The translations under genes were made by a program, and so were the position numbers. From positions 18,223,947 through 18,287,946 of the forward strand of contig NC_089316.1 of the NCBI RefSeq assembly GCF_036669915.1: DNA of 64,000 nt. Reading direction: 5' to 3'. This stretch comes from Pocillopora verrucosa (taxonomy: Eukaryota > Cnidaria > Anthozoa > Scleractinia > Pocilloporidae). The notes beneath the pieces are model-generated. The model saw only the letters and a program-made list of their open reading frames with translations. It was not told where the DNA came from and did not search any database. Below, in pieces: positions 47,558 to 60,500 of this stretch; the first letter of the stretch is position 1, and each line of letters opens with the position of its first letter.

Positions 47558-47890
47558 TATTACTTATATCACGTTTAAACTTCACTGGCTACCTTTAAAC
47601 TATCGCATACATTTTAAAATATTGCTTTTAGTGCGCAGGTGCCTTAATGGCTCGGCATCAACTTTATCTATCTGAACTTTTACATTACCATAACAATCCA
47701 CGTTTACTTCGTTCTAGTTCTCAGAATCTTTTGGTTGTGACTAGATCCAGGTTAAAGACGTATGGCGATAGAACTTTTTCTGTAGTTGCTCCTAGGCTAT
47801 GGAATCAATTACCTTGAACTCAGGAGCGTTACCTCTGTTGACCAGTTCAAGACGCAGTTGAAGACATACTTATTTAAATTGGCTAATGAT
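47558..47890 (+). pseudogene. CR1/L2-like LINE 3' end, part 2
   Basis: Reads LHWLPLNYRIHFKILLLVRR, then (frameshifted) YLSELLHYHNNPRLLRSS and YGDRTFSVVAPRLWNQLP, then QFKTQLKTYLFKLA. This is the conserved C-terminus of CR1/L2 ORF2, continuing the fragment at 45260-45512. Confidence 0.88.
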
Positions 47891-48202
47891 ATCTAGTTTT
47901 TAGCGGTGTAGTTTAGTTAATTTCATTGTAACAGCTTCTAGGTTTTGTATTTTGTAGTTTAAGCATTGTTGTACAGCACTTCAAGAAATTAGTGGACAAT
48001 AGTGCTCTATAGGTGTTTTTATTGTTGTTATTTATTATTAAAGGTCCCTAATAGCGATCGACTGTTTGCAAAATTCTGAGATAGAAAGTAAGACTACCTC
48101 AGTACATTTCAAACTCATGAAGTTAAACTAGTGAGTAATTCACGAGTTTGTTTTTGATGAGCTGTAACAATTATGATCAATGATTGGACAGTTGTTACTT
48201 CT

Positions 48203-48323
48203 GGCTCTTACTAGGTGTAGAAGACACAGTATACGTCACAATAGCATGTCATCACAATCGGGAATAAGAAATATGAAAACAATAGAATGACGTACACTGC
48301 GTCTTCTTCACCAAGTAAGAGCC
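48203..48323. repeat. Palindromic MITE
   Basis: Inverted arms ggctcttactaggtgtagaa...tacgtca and tgacgtacactgcgtcttct...taagagcc. Confidence 0.8.
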
Positions 48324-48599
48324 CTACTTCTCGGGCATGATAAGCCAACTCAACAATTAAAAAGGTAGCTGATGGGCTAATTTTGTCCTAATCAGTTCGT
48401 TCCAGATTCTCTTTCGGTGTTCCAAAAAGGTTTCAGCCTGTGTTGTGAGTAACTTTAAAAGCTTCACTCTTATCCTTAATAGACAAGAAGCGATTTTATA
48501 TGAAAGAATCTCGCCGATAACCATCTAAATGGATCAATACAAGAAGTTATTTATACCAAATAAGTAAAAAATGTGAAATCAATTTCTTTGAAGCAAAAT

Positions 48600-49040
48600 A
48601 TAGTGACAGAGAAAGGCGTCTTTCCTCTTGTCACGAGCATGGGACAAAAATTCTAAATCCCCGTGAGGAATCAAACCCCAAACCTTCGGATTCCGCGCTC
48701 CCATGCTCTACTACTGAGCCACAGAGACTCTATGGTGAGTGAGGTCTATTTCGAAGTCCATATAACACGTCCTGCATACTGCTAGGATCAACGATGTCGA
48801 TAGTGTCATGTTTATATGAAAGATGGTAAGTTTTGAACTCGGTGAAGAAATAGAGATCTTTTTCGTCTTGTCAAGAGCGTGGGACAAAGAAAAAGTTCTG
48901 AGTCCCACATGCGAAATCGAACCTCACACCTTCAAATTCCGCGCTCCGATACTTTACCACTAAGCCATAGAGACTCTATGGTGAGCGAGGCCAGGAGCCC
49001 ATCACTTAATCAAGTAATGGGCTACTGGCGAGGCCCAATA
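48600..49040 (-). mobile_element. tRNA-derived SINE, head-to-tail dimer
   Basis: Two tRNA-like heads on -, at 48900-48976 (77 nt) and 48655-48730 (76 nt), each followed by the same body (TTTGTCCCACGCTC..TGACAAGA). Each head keeps a 7-bp acceptor pairing (GAGTCTC with GGGACTC or GGGATTT), a box A (TGGCTCAGTAGTAGAGC) and a box B/T-arm (GAGGTTCGATTTC). They are pol III SINE heads rather than working tRNA genes, since the anticodon arm is irregular and a body follows. Confidence 0.75.
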
Positions 49041-49773
49041 CGAAGTTCATGAGTGACAGTCCCCATATTTGTTATTTAAAAAAAAAAACAAACAAAAAAC
49101 CGCCCTCTTACTACTGTAAGGAGCAAATTACGTGAATACCCCCTTCCCCTGACTTTTTTTACATAAAGGATCAGTAAGTCGTAATCGACGGGGGGAGGAG
49201 TCGAAAGGTTTTTCCTTTTTAGGGGGAAGGGGATACACGATTTTAAAGGGGACCAAAGGGATCAGTCGTCACCAACAGAATATAAAGGGGGCACTTTAGG
49301 AAATTGAATAGCAATAAACTGCCAATGAGGGGATCATAAGAATGATTCAGAGGCTTGGGGGGGGGGGAAATCAGGTAAATTTTATCGTGACATAACTTAA
49401 ATCCTTTGACCCTCCCCCCCTAAAACCGGTCGCTATATTCTTCATGTAACTTTGAGGAATTCTAAGAAGGGGAAAGAAAACTAGAATAAAACTAAGTGTT
49501 GCTCCACTTGTACAGCATGTCTACGCTTGATGAGCTGAGGATATCTTCATTTTATTAGATCAGCTCTACAACAGATAAGTTACAACATCGAAAGTTGCAA
49601 AAAGAAAGGAATCAAAATCATTGGCGTAATATCGATATCGGCTTTTCTGCACTCAGAGCAGTGGGGGTTACTTTCATGTTCCTCTGCTCTGTAGATTCAA
49701 ACCTAATTTTAATATTATAAGACTTGGTAGCCATATAATGAAATGCTTATCGACTTAGTTTTGTCGAGTTTGT

Positions 49774-49864
49774 GGGGAAAATATTTGGCTCTCGGTCATG
49801 ACGCATGTACCTCACTGCGATTAGTCCTTGGCAAGATCATGGCCTCGAGCCAAATATTTTCCCG
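49774..49864. repeat. Short palindromic element
   Basis: ggggaaaatatttggctc is mirrored by gagccaaatattttccc across a loop of about 55 bp. Confidence 0.75.
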
Positions 49865-50497
49865 TCTGGCCCTTCCACATAGTCTAGTAGTACATAATAT
49901 CACTATACATAAGTGAAATTAACGATTTACTCAATATGCACGCTTAAAGCCTATATTTGCTTAACGTGACTAATGTGACTGAGTAAGCTAATCACTGGGT
50001 AGCTCATTCGCAGTAAGAATGTAAAGCAAAACTACGAGATAACGTCTCTTTGTGCTAATATACCGCTACCGTCGACGTTACTGATATTCACTACAAGGAA
50101 AACACTAAAAAAAAGTAAGTTTTCTCCTGTACCAAGTTATATGTTTCAGCCATGCAAAATGGCTGACACATATAGGATTTGTGCAGCCCAATCATGTGTT
50201 ACACACCCAGAAGCCCATTACTCGCTTGGATTCTGCCTCCTCGCCGTCTTAAATTTGAAACTCTTTTCACGTAAGCTTCTTTAAAGGGGATCAAAATCAG
50301 AATCAAAATCAGAAGAATGATAACCTTTGATACACACGAAAGTTACAAAAAAAATTCAACTCTCCGGCTAATTTTTTCCGCAACTCTCCAAATTGACAGT
50401 GTGAAAAATTTGCAAAGGATAGTGGGATATGTAAGGTAAGGCAAGGAGGGATTAGAATACTGGAATACAGCAAAAGAAAGGCGAAACTTGCGTAGTT

Positions 50498-50503
50498 TTT
50501 ATT
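50498..50503 (-). promoter_or_regulatory. Poly(A) signal AATAAA of the lectin-EGF-SRCR gene
   Basis: AATAAA on -, 80 nt after the stop at 50583. Confidence 0.55.
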
Positions 50504-50582
50504 TGAAGATGTGTCTGCATGAGACAGCCTTTTTTTTTCTCCGCGTTTCATGGATCGTATTACCTAAGTGAGCTCGAGTAGC

Positions 50583-53500
50583 CTAAGGTAAAGGTGGAGG
50601 TGGTAAAGGTAAAGGGGGTGAGAGTGCTATACACTTCACACTAGCATCCTCTCTATGGTTACAGTTATGGTTTTCCCAATCATTGCTTCTGCAATGAGAT
50701 AAAAATGCCTCTCTACCTTGGCAGCGAACATCATCCATCCAGATTGGACCAGACCCCTCACCGTATGCAGCGCTGCGAAGAGCCTGGCGCGCACCAGGAT
50801 AACCAAGTTGACGACAAACCACGTTGGCTTCGTTCATTGTCCAGTGATCATCGCAAACTGTACCCCACCGCCCGTTGTGGTAAATTTCTACGCGGCCGTA
50901 GTTATCAAGTCCTCCGCCCACTAAACGGATGGGTGCGTCCTCTGTTGTGTTATGATAAATTTAATATAATACCTGAATTAAAGATACCTTTGGTAGTCTA
51001 AAAGGCATTTATTTATGTATGTGTAGAATTGCTTGTTTCGAACCACTAATTACCAAGGTTATAAAGTTAAACACAGAAGGAATTAAATAAATAAGGGTGC
51101 ACGATATCTTTAAAAACCCATAAGAGCTTGTTAGAGTTGAAAATTCTCAATCTTCATAGCCAGGGGAAGAAGTCAGAGGCTTACTCCGCTAAAAAAGAAA
51201 AAACACAACCGAACAAAAAAAAAAAATACAAAAAATAGACCTCTTGGGTTTTGAAGAAGTTTAATCAATAGCTAGAGAAGCGGAAAAATAAAACTGTTAT
51301 CTTCACTTTATAAGCCTTGTTAAGCTGAGTGGAATTACGCGAAAATTTTATGCCGAGTTGAAAACAAACCAGAAAACATATCTCCCACAAAGTGCCTTAA
51401 TTGACACATATTCGAGCTGGTATGCGAAACTTCTACTCTGAAGGGTTACTTCCAACCTTCAGAGGCCGTAAACATCGATTTTCCTTTGATTTGACGGCAA
51501 ACGCTTATGATGGGGCTCCTCTTTCATGTAATTTCCATATTTTTTTTTACAGCATGCACTTTACAAAATTCACACGTAGAAGCTCTTGCCCATGGGAAAA
51601 TCAAAAGCGGAAGAAAGTCCTTGGTGAAAAAAAAAAATGAAAAAGAAATTTGAACCAAAGAAGAAAGAAAGAAAGAAAGAGTACCATTCTGCCAAGAAAA
51701 GAAAAAAATTTCTTCGTGACAGCGACCAGTACTGGCAGAGCTCTGTGCTGGCCGTCAAACCGAAATTTGCCACACATAATGTTAAAAAGGAAGTCCCTTT
51801 TCTTTATACTAGTACCAGCCTTATACACAAACATTAAAAGTCGCCTCGAACTGTAATTTTGAAAGCTGTCTGTCGATTCGTTGTCTTGCCCCTCTGCACA
51901 TTTTGTGGTTTTTTGCATTTTTGCCGTGGGTTTTCCCTTTGCCTTTCTTAACTTTGCCCATTATTGTGTCGTCCTGCTCAATGCTCCACTGAGCAATCGA
52001 GATAAAAAATGGGTCTGCAATGGGTTACTTTTCCCGGAAAATATTGATCCATCGTCATTGACGCCATCAGGTCCCATTGTCCTATTAATTTGCGGTTTCA
52101 GGAGGCGAGATTATCTCCACGCATGGCGCGAGTTGTTTGCGATTTTAGGAAGAATTCTATCACTCTGAGCGAATTTATTGTTTATATAGTTTTGACCGAC
52201 TTTCGTCAAATTTCCCCAAAAAAACTCCAGGAATAATGGCACATGAAAGTGTGTCGAGGAATTTTGATATTTGAGCGAATTTTTTCCCGAAGGACAACCG
52301 CGAAAGCGTAAACGAAAAATTTCCGTACAATCCGAGCCGACAAATCTAATTGATACAGATCAACAATGTGAAGGTCTAAGCGCTTAGCCGGTCGATGAGA
52401 TGACTGCAGGCTCATTTATGAACACCTACAGCTAATCGAGTCTACAGTGCTTCCGGAGAAAATATCAAGTGTTCCCCCACAGTTTTGATCGTCACAAGAA
52501 CTACAAGATCTCTGTATAGACTATTAAATGTATAGATGACGTCTTGTTAGATATATACATGGAGAAAGAGGGTGCGTTCCCTTGGGAGAATTCGGATCAG
52601 GATTTCTGATCTATGGCGTTCCTTTCGAGCAAATCCTTTTTCAGATCAGTGATCTATCAAATCCACTCTAGACAAGGATTCATCGGATCACGGATCTGCG
52701 TGATCTAAAGACGGATCATTGATCCAACGCGTTCCTTTGGGCGAAGGATCCGAAATTAATCAATTTGCCCAGCGGTGCTCAATTTCAAACTAGTGGGTAA
52801 TTCATGACCGGAAACGAGTGACCGGAAAGATTGTTGGCAATCGCTCCACAAATTCTGCGATAAACACGAAATAAAATCGATTTTGTAATGTTAAATCGAT
52901 CGGCCACTGATCGCAGGCATTCAGGGTTCCCAAGTATCCATATCGTAATCAATACTTGTTTCTTTTTTAATTCCAACGTTTGAGTTTACCACGAAAAAAT
53001 GTTCCTCTAATGAATAGTGCTAATTAGAAAAATTGTGCGCGCTAAAAGCCCATGCAGTTAGACGAGCCGTTCAGCGAAGAGCTCAATAACCCACGTCTTA
53101 AAAGAACGCACGTTTTGGATTTCTCCGAGTGCTCGTCTAAAACTCCGTTCCTTTCACGCACCATAATCTGTGTGATCTTGGATCACAAATTCTAACCCGG
53201 ATCCTCCCAAAGAAACGCACCCATAGATTGATAGATAGATAGATAGATAACTAGAAAGATAGACAGATAGGAATTTTTGTACTTCTACCTCTACGACAAT
53301 AACCCCGTCCATTCCTATGATATCCAGGCAAACACCTGCAGTCATATGAGCCAATTGTGTTCACACACTGAGTGTTTGAAAGGCATGAATATGATCCCGT
53401 TTGACACTCGTCCACATCTGTAAAAGGATCAGTACTTGTCCGACCTCATCACTCACAAAAACAATCTTTCTAGAGTAATTAGTGTCTTTCTTAGCGTGAG

Positions 53501-56500
53501 TGTGCGTTTCTGCACTTTTCCTACAATGTTTAGCGGTAGCAGTGCTGAGTTATTGTGTTAGCTTGGCTAACGTTCTACCTAAATTTCTATCGAAGTATTA
53601 GGAGTTTTTCCTTGTAGGCATCGCTTAGTTGCCAAGGGCAGAACAGTAGCAGTTTTTGTTCCATGTAGAAAAAAGCTAATATTTCAGTAGGTGAAGCATA
53701 GGGTCTGCAATTTTTGCAGCTAATTGCAGAAAAATAAATTAAGTCCACTTGAAGAAAGCCGTCTTTGTGGACAGGTATCTGGTGAATACAGGAATTGAAG
53801 AGCGTGGTGAAATGTTGTCTTACAGTAAATGAGAGCATTGAATTCAGCGAATAGTGATAGAAGTTAAAAATTTCCGTCGGCCTGGTTCTTAAACATGTAA
53901 TTTATATTCCACATCTTACCTGAACAATACCAACCATTCCCTTGAAATCCATGCTCACACTCACAGTCGTACGAGCCGATTGTATTAACACAATCGGCGT
54001 TTGAAGCGCAAGAATGTGATCCCGTTCTACATTCGTTTGAATCTGTCGAGGTTAGATTTAAATTTAAATTTCATGTTTCTAATGATTAAGTCCTCATGAC
54101 AGGACGGATAATGCATGCACTGTAAGTACCTGCCGTTGTTCCATACAAAGCCTTAGAAAAGTTTTCTAAGACTTTGTATGGGACAACGGTAGGTACTTAC
54201 AGTCCACGCGTTTTTCCGTCCTGTCATGACCTAATCGCCCTAGTTGACGATTTCTACGAGTTTCAGTCAATTTCGTCAAAGCGAAATCAGCCCGGCAGAT
54301 TTGACGATTTTGACGAATTTTTTGCCATTTCATGCAACCATTTCCGTCACTGCATGCATTTCTAGATATATCTTTAACAACGAAGTCAGAAAACAAGAGA
54401 TAAGACTTATACCCCATTCATACCAAATTTAAGCTCAAAAATGTTTTAAAGCTGTTTTGTTAAACACGGTTTTGAATTTATTTTCTTCATTAAAGAAGCT
54501 GCCTAAAACCGATGATGTCGACTTCAAATATACAAGTTAGAGACTATTTAAAACCAATGGGAAATTCAGTTTTTCAGTGTTTCTGATTTTCATTTAGCTA
54601 AACCCGTTTTAACTATACATGTTTTGCTGGCAGGAATGGGGACAAATAGCCAAAATCTGATGAAACGAGTCTACATCGTAATGTATGTTAACCTACTCTA
54701 GCGTAGTACTACTCAAATTTGACTGACTGTAAAAGTATTTATAAATATACCTGAGCATGTGTATAGACCATCTCCTGAATATCCACGTACACATTCACAA
54801 TCGTAAGAGCCTTGTGTATTGATGCACCTGGCATTTGAATGACAGGAGTATGATCCAAGTCGACACTCGTTTATGTCTGTTCAAGATAAAATCCATATAA
54901 TTTAGTTTCTAGCTACATTAAATTAAACAATCCCGTTTCCCCTTTCTCCTTCTTTGTCCATCGCGTTCTTTCCTATTTCACTTGGAATGCTGTTTTCTTT
55001 TGTGCTGTTGTTGTCTTTTTTTTAAAGAAAAGAAAGGGAAGTCTACCTCGTCTTTTATATGGCAAGGTTGGATTTCCGTAAACAAAAACAGCACGAGTAC
55101 CTTCATTTTCAAATGAATTATGTCTTGGTTTGTTTCTTTTCTTTATTTTTAGCTGTCATTACCCTTTTTGCAGTTTTGTTGTTATCTTGTTCGACTGTTT
55201 CTTGTTTTGTTAATGATTTGTGTTGGTTTTGTTGTTGTTGATGTTTTTCCTTTCTTTGTCTCCTCTCACTCAAGCACCCCTGATTTGGAGGTGACTGAGA
55301 AGGATTCAGATGCTTTCATTGAAAGCGTTTTTGACAGCTTATATAAGAAATGCCACCCCATCAGTTTGAACGTGGTATTTCCCAAAGCAGCTGCTCAGAA
55401 TGACCGCGCTCTCTGATCAGGTTTTAGAAGTTATCATTAAAGGAGGGGTATCTATTGACGAAAGGCTGTCAAAGCTCGTTATTTCTAGTCTGTGACGACG
55501 GCTACAGAATACAGTAGTGTGATGCGTTCTAGCATGATTTATCTCAAAATTACCGGCACATGTGGCACGACCATCCCCCAAATATCCGGATAAACATCTA
55601 CATTCGTAGGAGCCTTGTATGTTCACGCACTGAGCTTGTGCATGACAGGAATGAGATCCTGACTGACACTCGTCCACGTCTGTAAAACGAAGATTATCGC
55701 GAATCATATGTCAAGTTTAGTCATATTTTAAAAGGATAAAGTATCAAATGCCAAGCACCATTTCACCAACCTTTTACAAGGAATTTACACCTCTCTTATA
55801 CCGACTGTAGGCTTTTTCACTTATCAGTGTAAGTTACGTCTGACCTTATTTTGTATATCTGAGCTAACACTTTCAGAATTCAGCCACAGCGTGTTGAAGA
55901 TTGTTAAGTCGTTCTTATGACTCGTTTTGTTCTCCTCCTACCTGCACATGTAAGAATGCCATCCCCTGCATAACCAGGTAAGCATCTACATTCGTACGAT
56001 CCTTGAGTATTCACACATTGGGCTTGCGCATGGCAGGAAAACAAACCTGACTGACACTCGTCTACATCTGTTTGAAACAATTTAGATAAGTTACAGAAAC
56101 ACAGCGACAAGCGAAGCCAAATGCACTTTAACTGATATAGGGAATAATACGTGGGCGTGCGTAGATATGGAATTTCTCTTTGAGTATTCAACTCCATAGC
56201 TCACGAGTGAGCGCTGCGAACGAGTCAGATGTCGAGTTGCACGCGAGAAGAGAAATTTCATATCTGCAAGCAACCATGTATTATTTTGTTGATCATATTA
56301 ACACAATAATAGCTCTTTCTTAACAAGAGAAGTTATCTTTATTAATGAATGAAAATAAAAGAATCGAAAATCCCTGAATAAAAATCGTAAAGAGCATTGG
56401 CAGATGAAAAATGCGTTGAAACAATACAAAACCAAACAATGGGCGTAATTTTCAATGCACAAAATTCTCAGTTAGTGAATTGGTCCTTACCGACAGAAGA

Positions 56501-57543
56501 AATCTTTCAGGTACACGGCCAAAATTGGCCTGTGGCAAATCTTCCAATTGTCGATTTTTGTCCTTAGGCGCGAGAAATGCCATTACCAAAGCGACTGAAT
56601 ACGTAATTTTCGGTTTTTCTTTCCATATTTTGGTTTGTTTCCCCTTTTAGCAAAGTTTGAACGTTACTATCTGTAAGCGATACGGATTTTTCAGTGTTTT
56701 AGCAGCCATAATCTGAAAAAATTCTGACAATGCAAACGAACTTAGATTGAGAATAATGAAGGCTCCGTCGTTCACTCTTATATCTTGGCGAGTGGCGCGA
56801 AGGGGGAGTGACGTGTCAGCAGCTGATTGACGATATCAAACACACGTAAAAAAATACAACATTTTTTCACCTGTGTTGTCACAGCTTTTCTCAGCACTAG
56901 GAATCCTCGTATAACACGGTAATTTGTATGATAAATAAAATTTATTAATTTTGCATCGGCATTTCAACCAAGATGTTCTCAAAGTGTATTTATGATGCTT
57001 GAAGTAGTATTTACCATAACTCAAATTATGCCCATTTTATTCATCCCAACCGCTACAGCAAGAACTCGTGTTGAAAACTAGTAGAAGCCCTAAGTTTTAC
57101 TTTATTTTACCATTCTGGGGGATGGAAAACTTAGACTCCCCTCCCATAACATTTCCCTACTTAGTACCCCAAAAGAGTGGTAGTGAAATACGCGAAGTCT
57201 AGTGTTTTAACGACCAATACAGAAAAGAGTACAAACCTAGACAGTCTCCCTCTTCGAAGGTATATCCAGTGGGGCATACACAAGTGAAGGAACCATACCT
57301 GTTCACGCAAGTCGCACCTGCTGGACAGGAGTCAGCGAAATATTGGCACTCATTGTAATCTGGAATTAAAAGAGGTAATAATAATAGCAATGATCATAAT
57401 AATAGTAACTCCAGTTTAAGTAGCCTTATGTTGACGAGGAGGCAAGATAGTAATCGAAAGCAATGCATCTATGAACAATAACTATATATGAATATGGAAA
57501 CGATCCTCGCAGTTATGAACACTACTTAAATAGTAGTAGTAGC

Positions 57544-57599
<56 letters not shown>

Positions 57600-60500
57600 A
57601 AGTAGTAGTAGTGATAATAAGGTCTGAAACGCACAGGCCTAAATTTTTTTTCAGGCCTTGTTTTCACTACAACTTAAGTTGTGTTCATAACTGCGAGGAT
57701 CGCTTCCATAGTCGTTTCTTACCCGCAGATCACATATATGATTTTCAATAAGTATATATGTTTTACATATTTTGGACAAAAAGGTAATTCTGCTCAGTCT
57801 ATTAAATAATATACCGTATTTGCACAATATCACTTTCCATCGAGTAAAAATGGTAACTTTAGATCTTTTTGTAACCCCGTTTATACCGGTTTTTTGTTTA
57901 CGAGGGATTGAGGGCTATGTCTCAAGCACCCACCGGGATATAGCGGGGGGCTTTTGATCCTGTTAACACCAACCTCTCTTACAAGTGAATCCGTGGCAGT
58001 CTGTACAATTTACGTCATTCCAAGTAAACTCATTAAAGAAACCAAGAGTGTGAACACAGTCTTGGTTGTGCAAATTGTTTGGTTGTCCTTCTGCCCAGTA
58101 ATGGAAGTCTAAAGGGGTCTCATCGCTCCAGACGAACGAACCTTCGGTGAAATTATCAGACAGACCCAGCCACGATTGTTTACTGCCGTGTAGACTTTGA
58201 ACAAATACGTTTTCTTCTTGGCTGTGTATGCTGGGAAGATTTGCGTCCAGGGAAGCACATGTCTCCTGACTATTTTCCCACGAGTCACAAGACAAGACTT
58301 TTCTATAGCAATACCCATTGTAATACGTCCAATCGTCCTGACATATGTCTTCTAAAATTAAGTGAACAAAATAAGATGAACATTATTACTGTACCGATTT
58401 AATTGAAGGCTACCTCTGTTTTTCTTTCATATATCCACACGCAATCAAAAATTTGGTTTAAAAGACTTTGCCAATAAAATGAATTACATTTTCATGTTTT
58501 GAGGAGTGCAGCTATCGTCGACAGACTTTTACAAGCCACCGACTTGAAATTAGATGCTGAGCTCCTGAGCGAAAATCGCGCTAGTGGAGGTATTACAGCT
58601 AACTCTTTTTTTAGATGAATTAAACCATTTAAATAGGAAAACGTGCTACTTACGAGATGGAAATACGTTTACATTGCTTACTATAGGAACAATCCGTTCG
58701 TTGGTGACGCGGTGCAATAAGTTGCAGATTTGTTATCCTACGTGCTCGTTATATCATCGCCTTAACTAAACATCCCTGCTCCCTGATAAATTTGAATGAA
58801 AGTCAGAAAGGGCGACTAGGTCGAGGTCAGCTTTCAGGCTTGAGCTTATCTATGAAAGTTACACAAGCTTAACAAGGATCGAACTATTTTTATCGCTTTT
58901 CAAACAAGAAATATCATATAAAAAGCACAAAATAAAGGACAACCTCTTAGTTAAATGAATAAAGGGGATAAGTTTCTAAAGAAACTGTGGTGCTGCGTCT
59001 GTGAGACAGTATAGCAGGTAATTTAGTGTTAACAACTGAGTTGAAAGCGTAAATTGACCACAGTAAAGGGCGAAAAAAGCTGACGTTTGGAACGTCAGCC
59101 CTTCGTCAGAGCTATCGAAATCAATCGCTCTGACGAAGGGCTAACGCTTCAAATGTCAGTTTTCTTCGCCCTTTACGGTGGCCAATTTACGTTTTCAACT
59201 CAGTTGTTAAAACTAAATTACTTGTAGTTAGACATGCGCTAACTTAAGTCCAAATCAATTTAACAGCAGAAAGGCGAGGGTGTTCCCTCCCAGACAACAA
59301 TGAAAACAGACGTCAGAAACTTCCTATGAAACTTTAATTATTTGAACATGAGAGCAAAGTTATATTTATTATTTTACAAAATTTGCCAAAACTCCATTAC
59401 CTGGCAACACTGCGTACGATACGGTAAGAGGATCAAAGCGTTGAATGAAAAGTTCTTTGACACACACTCTAAAACTTGTGTTGGTTACAAACTGCAAAGA
59501 AAAAACTTAAAATCAAAATAATGATAATAAACGTAAGGTAATACAGAAATCTGCTGTAGAAATTCTTCAATCTTTATGAAATGGCCATAGCCCTACCTCT
59601 ACCCAACTTTCGATTCCATTGCATTCTGCAGCGGCAGAGTCTTGTCCACTGGTAGAATGTTTTGCAGTAAGCAGAACTATCGGCGGTTTGGTGTAGTTCT
59701 GAGTAAATTCCATGTCCTGAAAAGTGACAAGCGTATTTTCTTTCACAGACAGGAGAAAAAAAATTTAAATTACTTTTAAATTGAGCTTATCTTTACTTCC
59801 TAAGCGGCCATTTAAAGATAAGTGATGACAGTTGCCAGAGCTAACCTGACAGAAGGCAAAGTTATGACTCCTTGGAGGTGGCCCGTTATTTGGGAAATAT
59901 TCATCATTATGCTCTGTAATCAGAGGTTCCGGAGGGCGATCAAATGTTAACCAGTCCTACGATGAAAACATCAGAAAAATGGATGATGATGGAAAAAAGG
60001 CCAATTACCAATTACCATTGTATATGGAACTGCAGTTCCAAATAAAATATATTATACTCATATATATAGATATATATATATATACACATATAGTGAATTA
60101 GGTTAACTTGTTAGATAAGATAATCGTGTCGCCAGATTTGATAAAACTTACAACTGAAATTTCTTCATGAACACCAGCGAAGTTTTGAAGCTCCCTCAAG
60201 CAGATTTTGAAGGAGGCTGCTGATACGTCTTCGAGCCAAACACTCGCAGCATCATGCTTCAGACCCTTCCTGTGGTGTTTAGCTGTCACAAATACAGTTG
60301 GTGGATTGGAATATGTTCCCTGAGATGCAAATTGCAAAACTAGATTAAACACACGTTGACTGAGGTAGTGATCAGTACACTCTTTCTGTGACTTGCTTGG
60401 GTGCCAGAACGAGTAATATTGTTATATACCTAGACTTTCACCCAACAAAACGAGCACTGGGATTGGTTAATTCTTGGTGACGTGCCCCTAATTAAATTCA

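Larger units (their letters stand above)
38816..50497. other. Intergenic region between the two secreted-protein genes
   Basis: No host coding sequence recognised. It is built largely from nested mobile elements and duplications, each listed separately; 43.7-45.2 kb shows nothing I can name. Confidence 0.55.

Noticed and set aside
48655..48976. Two functional tRNA genes
   Set aside because: The irregular anticodon arm, shared downstream body and dimer structure fit a SINE better.
57482..57667. ORF with a long polytyrosine run
   Set aside because: It is the translation of the (TAG)n microsatellite inside a MITE; no coding evidence.
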